Shown piece by piece: positions 52,401 to 61,166 of a stretch of DNA of 64,000 bases; positions within the stretch are counted from its first letter, which is position 1, and each line of letters starts with the position of its first letter. A program made the position numbers and the translations under genes. The notes under the pieces are model-generated. The model saw nothing but the letters and a program-made list of their open reading frames with translations, did no database searches and was not told the DNA's origin. This DNA is from Acidobacteriota bacterium (lineage in GTDB: Bacteria; Acidobacteriota; Terriglobia; Versatilivoradales; Versatilivoraceae), in the NCBI GenBank assembly GCA_022616615.1, contig JAKEER010000513.1, positions 78,195 to 142,194 on the forward strand, in the 5' to 3' direction.

Positions 52401-53217
52401 CCGTGAGGGTGAGATGTCCGACTTCAATAGGTCGTGCAAAGCTGAGCATGAGCCAGTGAGAAGATGAAACTCGTTGAGAAACCCAAGAGGTATTCGGATC
52501 CCCGTCAATGGCATGCCACGCAGAAGTCTGGGGAACACTCGTCGTTGTTTCGCTGTCTGCCTCAGCCATTGTCTGCAGAGCTGCTACGATACTGTTTTTG
52601 TCAGAAGCTCTGTAGCGCAACACCAGAACGTCCACGTCTGCAAGGTTAACAGTGTTTTTCCCTAGATTCTTCACATCCAACCAGCTCCGTGCGAAAGGAT
52701 CCTTGGGCGATAAGGTCCAGTGCCAAACACATCCTATTTGTCTTTTTTCATGCTCAAGATCAAAAGTGAGTGAATCCCCACTCCGATTCCATCCCTTGAG
52801 GATAAACTCTGAGAGTGTGAGCTGAATCTTTTCAGCTAAGGGATCTGGTGGCCCAAGATAGAGGTAGAAGCCGTCCGACAAAGAGAGTTCAAGGGATTGC
52901 TTCGTAAGATGATTCACCAAGCTGCCGGCAGCCAACCTGTTTTGCGACTGCGTGAACGTTAGGCTGAAAAAGTTGTTGCCTATTGAGACGGCCGTCTTGG
53001 ATGGATCTTGTCCAGTGATATTGGCATGGTGGGGCACGGATGCTAAAGGCAGGGATATTGCCAGAAGTAGACTGCAGCACGCGATTCGAAACGCTTCCCA
53101 CTCCTTTATTTCCTTGGTGTTACGACAGCGGCCGTGGATACCGGCCCAAACGCCACTTCCAGGCGAAGGCGGACGAGTGCTGTCATAGCGGGCACTGGCG
53201 TGTCTTGTGTTCCTCAC
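49468..53217 (-). CDS. Large secreted glycoside-hydrolase-like protein with F5/8 type C (discoidin) domains
   Basis: WHAIDGDPNTSWVSQRVSSSHWLMLSFARPIEVGHLTL; second discoidin-like stretch LQVDLGRVVNLSRIRVAVKEKPTKVEIGLSSEGKVW; start uncertain. Confidence 0.72.
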   Translation of the reverse strand: MRNTRHASARYDSTRPPSPGSGVWAGIHGRCRNTKEIKEWEAFRIACCSLLLAISLPLASVPHHANITGQDPSKTAVSIGNNFFSLTFTQSQNRLAAGSLVNHLTKQSLELSLSDGFYLYLGPPDPLAEKIQLTLSEFILKGWNRSGDSLTFDLEHEKRQIGCVWHWTLSPKDPFARSWLDVKNLGKNTVNLADVDVLVLRYRASDKNSIVAALQTMAEADSETTTSVPQTSAWHAIDGDPNTSWVSQRVSSSHWLMLSFARPIEVGHLTLTVDPIKSSQVDHFDLQTFAENGQWKSIASLERTGTESLTLRPSQPTVTKRLRILVRPSSSRTDQHISASITEVEVFDSQNRQLRFETEAEIPQRRSVTYGDGEGVAITERGSVFAALEALLYDYRMGVARDGSGFRLGHNPGWVIKPNETRTSKKAVIGVAREGEAGSSFVRNYLAPAWIQTKQGDPQWDRYWAYNITADTDWSLGTDEMITLTKALAKAKEAYGFGFRHVGPDITAFVTYDPFRLGLNPQVFPDGFDRVSRAIESIGSKVEGYYGIGRVEDVQSARAREAYRKTLLDLIERYRFKMVIFDAFVGGLGGYQVYLREQVWDSFRETIEAARAKLPGLMVGLESFSPNLVSRWLWVNTQFDHHPTHYRKYNPDIELNNVRAELIPDAGAGAAPVLHGRDVVTASSGVYDLFGTPWRGVETFGPLWQLIYNPFYQGASAMERSKDNWVLNLFGAATVISPITYGRIFGQPPEDLRWLGKMLKLRDANLDLFKENQSKENGDIFHCKTDRGFAVFRHLRWQTNEEKSFSLDESVGLSARRNDFLVRQVYPTERILTKSDGEFLWRFGETVRIQMNPFELRLISIQTQSSLNEEVIIGCDYDRDAQGNIVLLGMPGERYHVRSLTRSGPQGVRPIAFEGAKNPNPWYQRLLALSPDKERESRIQELCHLVDFVKATAYPAAWRESNLYSLPEFHRKYPYPYPEIETAREIGMGRVYASQRWFSDGDLSTPPPIVPVGIVHAPLVIGNGSLQVDLGRVVNLSRIRVAVKEKPTKVEIGLSSEGKVWTRVRLNPNERFWDAEMQRLKARYLRLESADLTVQEFQVFEGSSSDKVPLDFSKISPYPISFVRSLTKPEDISHAWRARVSLPTQLYDGHEIAVPVWLKEEAFPSEVWLLYRIDGKDRSHYRIVPGYAKEGDRTWNLSKVKGLTFKIPLLSSDAGKELDLSLVSSRSIDHSEAWLVSDPPLYVRKLAIP

Positions 53218-53815
53218 GTTGGCTCCTAATTCGCACGTTCGCTTATGAGGTCGATTTGAAATTACCGCCTATGGAGTGAATTCTGAAAGGATGGCACTAT
53301 GGCCATTGAGCGGGGTTTCTGAATCTTCTTGTACTGAGGACTTTGTGACTGCGCCGACCGCATTCATCGTGTGAATTCCTACTTTTGTGAGGCACATTGG
53401 TCCGAGCCACGAGTGGACGGTGAACTCTGCCAAAACATCAGAACTTTCCTGCATAGCTTGCGAGCGAACTCCTGGCCGTCTGATACTTATTGCGTGGCGT
53501 GACCTCTTGGAAACTGCTTCAGTCAGGCCGTTTCGGTTTTGCAGGCTTATTGTCCAAGGTGCTCATCAGCATCGACGGATAGGCATTGATCTGCCGCATG
53601 CTGATTCGTGGGCTATCCCAATTCGTGCCCGGCGTGAGCGGCCCCCGTCGACTGCCCCTCGGGACCAGACCAACCCGGACTAGAAGCCTCAGGTCCAACA
53701 CCGTCCAGTCGATGTTGAGATATGGGCTTGGATATTTTCCAAGCCCGTCCCATGGCGAACGCCGACGAGCCCCCAGTATTCAGCTGGTTGGGCCGCTCTT
53801 TCTCTTGGAGGAATG

Positions 53816-53887
53816 CTGCACTACAAGAAATCACTGCACTACAAGAAATCGCTGCACTACAAGAAATCGCTGCACTACAAGAAATCG
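53816..53887. repeat. 18-bp minisatellite, four tandem copies
   Basis: CTGCACTACAAGAAATC[A/G] x4; encodes (ALQEIA)n in one frame. Confidence 0.93.
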
Positions 53888-53892
53888 CACCA

Positions 53893-56800
53893 CTACCAAC
53901 CCAGCCGCAACCCAAACTGAATGATCCTTTGCGGGAGTGAGCTTAACACAACGCCAAAAGTCGGGTTTTCCACGATGCTACCTGGAACCCCGAAGTTCGT
54001 GTGATTGAACAAATTGAAGGTCTCAGCTCTGAACTGAAGATTCAGGGATTCGCGAAGTGCAAAGTTCTTCAAGAGACCAAGGTCCTGATTGATCAAGCCG
54101 TCTGTATCGAGGATCTGCCATCCTGAGTTACCCACGGTATTCAAAGCAGGAGCAGAAAAGCAGCTCGTATCGAACCACTTCTCAGGTTTCCGCTGGCCAG
54201 TTGGAAGGTTGCCATCACAGGTCCGATTCGGGAGTTGATTAAACGTTGAGGACCTATTGGAATAGTCCCTACTTGTTCTTACGGTAAAAGGAAATCCCGA
54301 CTGAAGGGTCGTTATGCCCGTGACCTGCCAGCCACCGAGCACGGACTTCACCACCGAACCTTGAGGTTTGAACGGCAGGTCGTAGGCCCAACTAAAAACA
54401 AATCGCTGACGCTCGTCGAATTCACTCCGGGCCTTTCCGGGATGCCCAGTGACATAACACCTGCAGGCCTTGTTATCGAAAGAGTCTGTATCCAGGGATT
54501 TACTGTAGGTATAGCTACCGAGGAACGACAGTCCATGACTCAATTGCTTTCTTAGGCTCATCTGTAGAGAATTATAGGACGAAGTCCCCTTGTTGGCGCC
54601 AAACAGAATAAACCCATAGTTCGGGAACGGCCGACGGCTCTGAAGCGTTCCCGTAAACCCGGGCGGCGGCGGCGTCGCGGCTATGTTCAGGTCGTCCAAC
54701 TTGTCCAATTTGGTTCCCTTCGATCCGACGTAGGCAGCCTCAAGGAACAGACTGCCTGGCAAAGTCCTCTGAACACTGAAGGTCCATGTCTGAAGATAGG
54801 GAGTTCGAGCCACTGGATCGTTACCAAAAGGAGATAAACCTTGGTAAGGTGGAGTCTGTTTTGGGAAAAGCCCATCTGTGTCGATGTGAATCGTTGGGGT
54901 CTTCGGATCGCCTACGATAGAAGTAGTCAGCACGAAGGGAGGTCCAGTCTGTTGGAGGTTCAGTCGGTTGCCGCCCATTTCCTGATAGAAAATGCCATAG
55001 CTAGCCCGGATGGCTGTGTTCTCTGAAGGACTATAGGCCAATCCAATGCGGGGCGCCCAATCGTTCTTGTCTGGATAGGCCAAGCCCGGAGGGCCGATCC
55101 GACCAAAATTCTCAAGGCCAGATCCCGGTTCGTAGAGAAATCCTCCGCCCGGAATTGTAGGATCGAAAGAGACTAGTGCATTCTGGTCCTCAGCAAGGGG
55201 CTGGAAATAGGACCATCTTAGGCCTAAGCTGAGGTTCAACTTGCTCGTGATTCGAATCTGGTCGTCGATAAAAAAACTGGGCCAAACGCCCCGCCGGTCC
55301 GGAATCCTGGCATAATTTCCGCCAGTGGCGTTAGCAGGAATACCCAGCAAATAATCGGCCACCGAGTTTCCCGTGTACTGGTTCGTGAAGTTGAAACTAC
55401 CAGATCCCCAATTACCCACAAACTGGCGCATGAACACTTTCATAACTTCTGTACCTGCGCTGAGGCGATGTCTGCCCCGCGTGTAGCTCAATTCGTTGAT
55501 GAAGTGAATATCCTGGTTCGTGAGTGCAATGCAATTCCCTATGCCGCTTGGCGCATTGAAGCCCAGTATGGTGTTGCTGGGAAGCTGGTTGCAGCTAGAT
55601 AGGTCAAGCAGGTTGGTCAATCCCAATTCCTTCGGGAAATTTGGGTTGGTGGCTGCATCTGCTGGCGTCGCTGGAAAATTGAGCACTCGGTTCAGACCCA
55701 CCTTGAAATTATTGAGCAGGTTAGGGCTAAAGACATGCGTCCAACTCGCGACAGCGTTTCGGCTCCGCAATGGTGCTCCGTTGTTGGCGGTAGGGAATAG
55801 CGTTTCGCTGACTATTTCTGAATTGACATGTGTGTACCTCCCAAAGAAAGTGTCGCTTTGCGAGAGAGCATAGTCAATCCGCACATTGTACTTTTGATCA
55901 TCCTGCTTATACCGAACGTTTCTCCTCAGGTTTGCCGCACCGCTGGCGTTAGGTGGCAGAAAATATTCGTTGACGACCTTGGCATATTTCGAGATCCGCG
56001 TTGAAGGGATGATATTCCCTGGGAAAGGGGCTCCCGTTGACGGATCGATCACGGGACTGAGGCCGACAAAATTTCCTTGTAGCATTTCGGGGGTAGGCAC
56101 CGTACCCAAAGTCGGGCTGCTCCGTCGGGTGTTTAGACCTTCGTAATCACCAAAAACGAACAACTTGTTCTTGACAATGGGCCCGCCCGCGCTCGCTCCA
56201 TATTGGTTCTGCCGATAGGGTGGTTTACTCAAGGCAAAAGGGTTGCGAGCGTCAAATATATCGTTTCTAAGAAACTCCCACGCGGAACCGTGCAGTTGAT
56301 TCGTTCCTGCCTTAGTAGCCACATTGATCCTTCCCGACAAGCCGATGCCCGCCGGGTTATAGCCTCTCTGGATATTGAACTCGGCGATGGAATCTACGTC
56401 CATCTGCATACCAACTGGACCGTAGACACGATCTTTGCTAGGAATTCCGTCAAAGCGGTAATCTGCAGTGGCCTCGCGCTGACCCGAAATGCTGATGGCC
56501 ACACTTGGTCTTCGACCATAGGTTGTGGACACACTTGCGCCTTGAGCGGTTCCGGGAGAAGTTACCCCTGCAGAGAGAGTAGCCAGTTGGATGAAACTTC
56601 TTCCGTTTAACGGCATTTCGATGACTTGCTTATCTGCAATAATAGTGCCCAAAGAGGGAGTTTCCGTTCCCACTGCAACGGTGTCTGCCGTGACTGTTAC
56701 CTCCTGAGTGGCTTCACCCACTTGCATCACGACGTCTCGCCGGAGTTCCTGGTCCACCCGGAGCGTGACATTATCGACAACGACCCGTTTGAAACCTGAA

Positions 56801-57057
56801 GCGGTGACGGTGATTTTGTACGCGGCAGGCAGAAGGGCAGGTACCGCGTACCAACCAGCCTCATTGGTCGTGACGGTGCGTGAGGTTCCTGTGTTAATGC
56901 TGACGACCGTTACTTCTGCGCCAGCGATTGATGCCATAGAAGGATCCATGATTGTTCCGACTATGGTTCCGGTAGTCGCTTGCCCCAAGCCAGGTTCAGC
57001 TGGCAGCAAGCACACGAGCAATAGGACGATCAGCCATACGAAGTTTGACTTTTTCAT
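53893..57057 (-). CDS. TonB-dependent receptor-like outer-membrane protein (Oar type)
   Basis: MKKSNFVWLIVLLLVCLLPAEPGLGQATTGTIVGTIMDPSMASIAGAEVTV...; paralog of 33683-36851 and 40354-43527; start set at ATG 57057. Confidence 0.88.
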   Translation of the reverse strand: MKKSNFVWLIVLLLVCLLPAEPGLGQATTGTIVGTIMDPSMASIAGAEVTVVSINTGTSRTVTTNEAGWYAVPALLPAAYKITVTASGFKRVVVDNVTLRVDQELRRDVVMQVGEATQEVTVTADTVAVGTETPSLGTIIADKQVIEMPLNGRSFIQLATLSAGVTSPGTAQGASVSTTYGRRPSVAISISGQREATADYRFDGIPSKDRVYGPVGMQMDVDSIAEFNIQRGYNPAGIGLSGRINVATKAGTNQLHGSAWEFLRNDIFDARNPFALSKPPYRQNQYGASAGGPIVKNKLFVFGDYEGLNTRRSSPTLGTVPTPEMLQGNFVGLSPVIDPSTGAPFPGNIIPSTRISKYAKVVNEYFLPPNASGAANLRRNVRYKQDDQKYNVRIDYALSQSDTFFGRYTHVNSEIVSETLFPTANNGAPLRSRNAVASWTHVFSPNLLNNFKVGLNRVLNFPATPADAATNPNFPKELGLTNLLDLSSCNQLPSNTILGFNAPSGIGNCIALTNQDIHFINELSYTRGRHRLSAGTEVMKVFMRQFVGNWGSGSFNFTNQYTGNSVADYLLGIPANATGGNYARIPDRRGVWPSFFIDDQIRITSKLNLSLGLRWSYFQPLAEDQNALVSFDPTIPGGGFLYEPGSGLENFGRIGPPGLAYPDKNDWAPRIGLAYSPSENTAIRASYGIFYQEMGGNRLNLQQTGPPFVLTTSIVGDPKTPTIHIDTDGLFPKQTPPYQGLSPFGNDPVARTPYLQTWTFSVQRTLPGSLFLEAAYVGSKGTKLDKLDDLNIAATPPPPGFTGTLQSRRPFPNYGFILFGANKGTSSYNSLQMSLRKQLSHGLSFLGSYTYSKSLDTDSFDNKACRCYVTGHPGKARSEFDERQRFVFSWAYDLPFKPQGSVVKSVLGGWQVTGITTLQSGFPFTVRTSRDYSNRSSTFNQLPNRTCDGNLPTGQRKPEKWFDTSCFSAPALNTVGNSGWQILDTDGLINQDLGLLKNFALRESLNLQFRAETFNLFNHTNFGVPGSIVENPTFGVVLSSLPQRIIQFGLRLGW

Positions 57058-57132
57058 TTTACTATCCTCTCTCCGCCTACTGTTGGTACTTTTTTTGGTC
57101 ATTCGACCAAAGTTTTGAAAGGGAACGTCTGG

Positions 57133-57182
57133 AGGATAGAGTTCATTTATAATTCCTGTCAAGAAAAAAGTTTCATTAAAGG
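57133..57182 (-). promoter_or_regulatory. Promoter module copy F (CCTTTAATGAAACTTTTTTC-TTGACA on minus)
   Basis: Reverse complement of 57157-57182; -10-like TATCCT 18 nt downstream; upstream of TonB-like gene. Confidence 0.7.
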
Positions 57183-57507
57183 TAATGCCTCAAATGGATG
57201 CCCCTCTTCCAATCGGCAGATGATTCTTTGAGCCTTGCCCCCGGACATCTTCGTTCGGAAGAGGGCCCCCACAGCTAGGACATACCCTGGATCCAGATGG
57301 GATGGTGAGGTGGTCGAAGCTCGCCTCAAAAATCTTTAAGAACTTCACATCTGCTGGAACCGACCTCCGTGGAGTAATGCTACACCAATCCTTTCCTAAG
57401 AGTACAATTGAGATCTAAACAGGGCGATCGACTAATGGTCGACACTGACCTGGCCCGGATGTCGGGATGGTTGATTGTTATTTTCTACTCTTGATAGGGA
57501 AATATTT

Positions 57508-57556
57508 CTTATAGAGAATCTTTTTTCTTGACGTGCATTTATGCAAGCACTAGCAT
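57508..57556 (+). promoter_or_regulatory. Promoter module copy E (CTTATAGAGAATCTTTTTTC-TTGACG)
   Basis: 20-nt spacing conserved; -10-like TAGCAT 17 nt downstream; upstream of RhaT-like operon. Confidence 0.7.
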
Positions 57557-57735
57557 CAGCGAACATCGCCGGAAAGGGGGTTTTTGATCAAAAGAATCAA
57601 GCGGGACTCGATCTGAGTGTGATTCCTCAGGACCGCGTATTGGAAAAAATCGATTAGAAGACCATCGCTCAGCGAAGTTGGATGAAATACTAGCACCAAA
57701 TTCTGAGGGTCAAATTGATTGCTGAACCGGCCGTC

Positions 57736-58749
57736 ATGACTGGCATCATTCTAGTCCTGCTTGGTGCATTTGCGAGCGGGTCATTTGGACTGATGCTGAA
57801 GTATTGTCAAAGCTGGAAGTGGGAACACATCTGGCTGGTGTATTCAGTGATCGGCATGTTGATTGTTCCTCTGGGGATGGGATATGCAACCATTGTAGGA
57901 CTCCAGGACGTTCTCAAATCTGCGGATCAACGGACTTTGGGCCTAGTTTTTCTCTTTGGTTTGGGATGGGGGGTAGGAGCAGTGCTTTACGGAGTGGCCC
58001 TAAAAGCTGTAGGCCTCGCCTTGAGCTTCGCCGTCGTTATGGGACTGACCGCTGCCATTGGATCTTTGGCGCCACTTGTCCTGCTTCATGCTGCAGACGT
58101 GCCGACTCTAAGAGGATGCGTAATCATTGCCGGCGTCCTGTTGATGGTGGGCGGTGTTGCTCTTGCGGCATGGGCAGGGCATCTCAAAGAAAAAGGTCTC
58201 GGCAGATCAGGAGTTGCCACTGAAAGACGAAGCCGCGAAGCCTTCCGATGGGGATTGTCGGTGGCGGTTCTTTCGGGGATTCTTTCGCCTATGCTGAATC
58301 TGAGCTTTGCTTTTGGTGACCCTTTGATCTTACAAGCAATCCAAAGAGGCACAGATCCTGTTTTTGCAGCGAATGTCGTCTGGATTGTGGCGCTGGGTGC
58401 GGGAGTGCTAGTGAATGCAGCCTACTGCTGTTATCTCATCAGCCGCGAGAACTCTTGGAATGTGCTGTTGGAACAGAGATTTCATTATGGGCTTGCGTTG
58501 GCGATGGCGGTTCTGTGGTCTGCAGGCTACCTATTCTACGGCTTTGGAGCTTCCATGCTGGGCAGGTTGGCTGCGGTTGTTGGCTGGCCTTTAATGTCAG
58601 GTATGACCATCATTAGTGCCAATCTGTGGGGGCTATACTCCGGTGAATGGAGCAATACAGGCCGAACACCGGTTGTTGTCATGGGCTTCTCTATTCTCAT
58701 CTTATGCGCTTCGATGGCGGTTGTCGCTTGGGGAGACACGTTGCGCTAA
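57736..58749 (+). CDS. RhaT-like sugar/proton symporter family transporter
   Basis: SGSFGLMLKYCQSWKWEHIWLVYSVIGM, GLGWGVGAVLYGVALKAVGLALSFAV; start 57715 (TTG) or 57736 (ATG) unresolved. Confidence 0.8.
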   Translation: MTGIILVLLGAFASGSFGLMLKYCQSWKWEHIWLVYSVIGMLIVPLGMGYATIVGLQDVLKSADQRTLGLVFLFGLGWGVGAVLYGVALKAVGLALSFAVVMGLTAAIGSLAPLVLLHAADVPTLRGCVIIAGVLLMVGGVALAAWAGHLKEKGLGRSGVATERRSREAFRWGLSVAVLSGILSPMLNLSFAFGDPLILQAIQRGTDPVFAANVVWIVALGAGVLVNAAYCCYLISRENSWNVLLEQRFHYGLALAMAVLWSAGYLFYGFGASMLGRLAAVVGWPLMSGMTIISANLWGLYSGEWSNTGRTPVVVMGFSILILCASMAVVAWGDTLR

Positions 58750-58771
58750 GTTTACTCGGAGGAGAAACTGC

Positions 58772-59239
58772 ATGATTGTCGCTCATCATCATGTGAGCTT
58801 CACCGTTTCCAATCTGGAACGGAGTCAAGAGTTCTTCGAGAAGGTGCTCGGATTCAAAAGGGTTGCCGGTGGACGCTATGACTTTCCTTACATCGCAAGA
58901 CAGGTGGGTTATCCAAATGCGGTCTTAGACATTGCTCTGATGACCCAGGCAGGAAGACCGCTTGAAGACACCGGCTTCATGATCGAACTGATCGAGTATG
59001 TTCATCCGAAATGTGATCCAACCGATACTGCCACTTGCCGCCCCGGCTCAGCACACCTCTGTTTTCTGGTGGATGACCTTCGTGCGGAATACGAACGGAT
59101 GAAATCCATGGGGGTAGAATTCAATTCACCTCCCAACGAAGTGACTTATGGAGTCAACAAGGGCGCCCTTGCCGTTTATTTCAAAGGGCCCGATAACATT
59201 CGCCTCGAGATGATTCAACCACCGCCTAAGGATAGCTAA
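58772..59239 (+). CDS. VOC (glyoxalase/dioxygenase fold) family protein
   Basis: MIVAHHHVSFTVSNLERSQEFFEKVLGFKR...HLCFLVDDLRAEYERMKSMGVEF. Confidence 0.87.
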   Translation: MIVAHHHVSFTVSNLERSQEFFEKVLGFKRVAGGRYDFPYIARQVGYPNAVLDIALMTQAGRPLEDTGFMIELIEYVHPKCDPTDTATCRPGSAHLCFLVDDLRAEYERMKSMGVEFNSPPNEVTYGVNKGALAVYFKGPDNIRLEMIQPPPKDS

Positions 59240-59240
59240 G

Positions 59241-60758
59241 ATGAAAAAACGAATTGCGGTTGCTCGTCTGTTTCAAGAGACCAGCTCTTTCTCGCCACGC
59301 AAGACCACACTGGATGACTTCAGGCAATTTGGTCTGTACTACGGTGAAAAAGTATTGTCGCTAGGAAGAGAACTTAGGGACGAGATAGGCGGATTCTGCA
59401 ATTTTGCGGAACAATCTGGAGAATACGAGTTGGTGCCTGTTCTCTGGGCCGTTGGCTGGACAGGAGGGGCGCTTACCTCGGAAACGTTTGATTTTCTTAA
59501 GCACGGACTAGTGAACGGTATCTCATCGACCGACCGACTCGATGGTGTGTTGCTTGCTCTCCATGGATCGATGGTAGCCGAAGGGATTCCCGACACAGAA
59601 GGTGACATTCTCGATTCCATTCGGCGAATTATAGGTACTAGTGTCCCGCTCGTTACTACTTTTGACCATCATGCCAATATGACACAAAGGATCGTGGACT
59701 CTGTGGACGGTCTCGTCGCCTACAACCAATGCCCACACGGCGATGTATATGAGACAGGGCTTGCCGGAGCGAGGATGATGGCAAGAATCCTGCGTGGTGA
59801 GATCCTTCCCACAATCGCCTTTCAGAAGATTCCCATGATTACACCAGCGGACAAGTTTGAAACCGAGAAGTTTCCGCTGAAACGATGGTTTGATATGGCA
59901 CGCACCATGGAGGAAAGGTCGGAGGTTGTGGCTGTCGCCCAGTTCCCCGTCCAGCCCTGGTTAGATGTCCCGGAATATGGGTGGTCAGCTGTTGTGGTAA
60001 CCGACAACGAGAAGCCGCTGGCTGATAAGTTGGCTGCAGACATCGCCCAAGCTGCTTGGGACCAGCGTAGAGAATTTGTGGTCAACAATCCTGCACCCGA
60101 CGAGGCCGTTCGCATGGCCATCGAGGAGGAAGGCCCCATTGTGATCGCTGACGGTGCGGATGCTACCAACGGTGGCGCCCCGGGAGACAGCACCATTCTC
60201 CTCAAGGAGATGCTAAAGCAAAGGGTCGACAAGACAACGTTTCTCACCATGGTTGATCCGGCCGCAGTCCAAGCCGCCTTAGCGGTAGGTGTTGGCAATG
60301 CGCTCACTGTTGATTTAGGTGGGAAACTCGATCCGGCTAACAGCAGCCCAGTCAGACTGACGGGTAGAGTAACCGCTTGTTCTGATGGCAAGTTTAAGAT
60401 TGTAGGAGGATCTCACCATGCGATTTCGGTAGATATGGGCAGAACCGTAGTTCTTCAGGCCGGCAAGATTCACATTGTGGTTAGTGAGAAGCTTAATCCG
60501 GGTCATGATCCCTTAGTTTACCGGCATATCGGGTTGGAACCCAAAGACGCGCACATCATTGTAGTCAAATGCGTTGTTGGCCATATGAACGCTTATTCCG
60601 CGATCATGAAAAAGACTATATGGACGGATTGTCCCGGGGCCACGCCATCCAATCTAGCGCGACTGAAGCACCGTTATGTGCAGCGGCCCTTGTATCCACT
60701 CGATCCTGAGATGGTTTGGACCCCAAAGATCGAAAGGGCAACTGCGGGCACCCACTAG
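59241..60758 (+). CDS. M81 family metallopeptidase (MlrC/microcystinase-like)
   Basis: RIAVARLFQETSSFSPRKTTLDDF, LDGVLLALHGSMVAEGIPDTEGDIL, TTFDHHANMT; DGADATNGGAPGDSTILL. Confidence 0.88.
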   Translation: MKKRIAVARLFQETSSFSPRKTTLDDFRQFGLYYGEKVLSLGRELRDEIGGFCNFAEQSGEYELVPVLWAVGWTGGALTSETFDFLKHGLVNGISSTDRLDGVLLALHGSMVAEGIPDTEGDILDSIRRIIGTSVPLVTTFDHHANMTQRIVDSVDGLVAYNQCPHGDVYETGLAGARMMARILRGEILPTIAFQKIPMITPADKFETEKFPLKRWFDMARTMEERSEVVAVAQFPVQPWLDVPEYGWSAVVVTDNEKPLADKLAADIAQAAWDQRREFVVNNPAPDEAVRMAIEEEGPIVIADGADATNGGAPGDSTILLKEMLKQRVDKTTFLTMVDPAAVQAALAVGVGNALTVDLGGKLDPANSSPVRLTGRVTACSDGKFKIVGGSHHAISVDMGRTVVLQAGKIHIVVSEKLNPGHDPLVYRHIGLEPKDAHIIVVKCVVGHMNAYSAIMKKTIWTDCPGATPSNLARLKHRYVQRPLYPLDPEMVWTPKIERATAGTH

Positions 60759-61166
60759 TTCATGGCTTTTGTGAGATCCAATGCAAGCGGCGAACGGGTT
60801 CGCCAGAAATGCAGATATCCGATTGTGTTCATAACGAGTACCTCGCAGAAAAGCGCTGCAGGGACCACTTCGCCAACAATTTTAGGGCTTACTGAGGCAG
60901 TTCGCGATGAATCGGGAGAATCGAATCGAAGAAGGGCATTTAAGACGCGATCCTGTGCACAGGCTCGTGTGCCAGAGCACTCAAGATACAGGATGATGTT
61001 CACCAATCATCCACTTCGAGTGGATCCAAACATAGACCACTCCGAGCGGTTCACAAAATGAAGCCTCCGGTTTTGCCTGAGGTCCTTTGACTTTTCATGA
61101 CCGGGGTACAGTTGAGTCCGCTTCACTCCCAGTGATTGAGTCGCAGAAAGGAATGGAAAGTACACC

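Noticed and set aside
53816-53887. CRISPR-like array
   Set aside because: Units are directly adjacent without spacers; simple minisatellite. No cas genes and no spaced repeats anywhere in the window.
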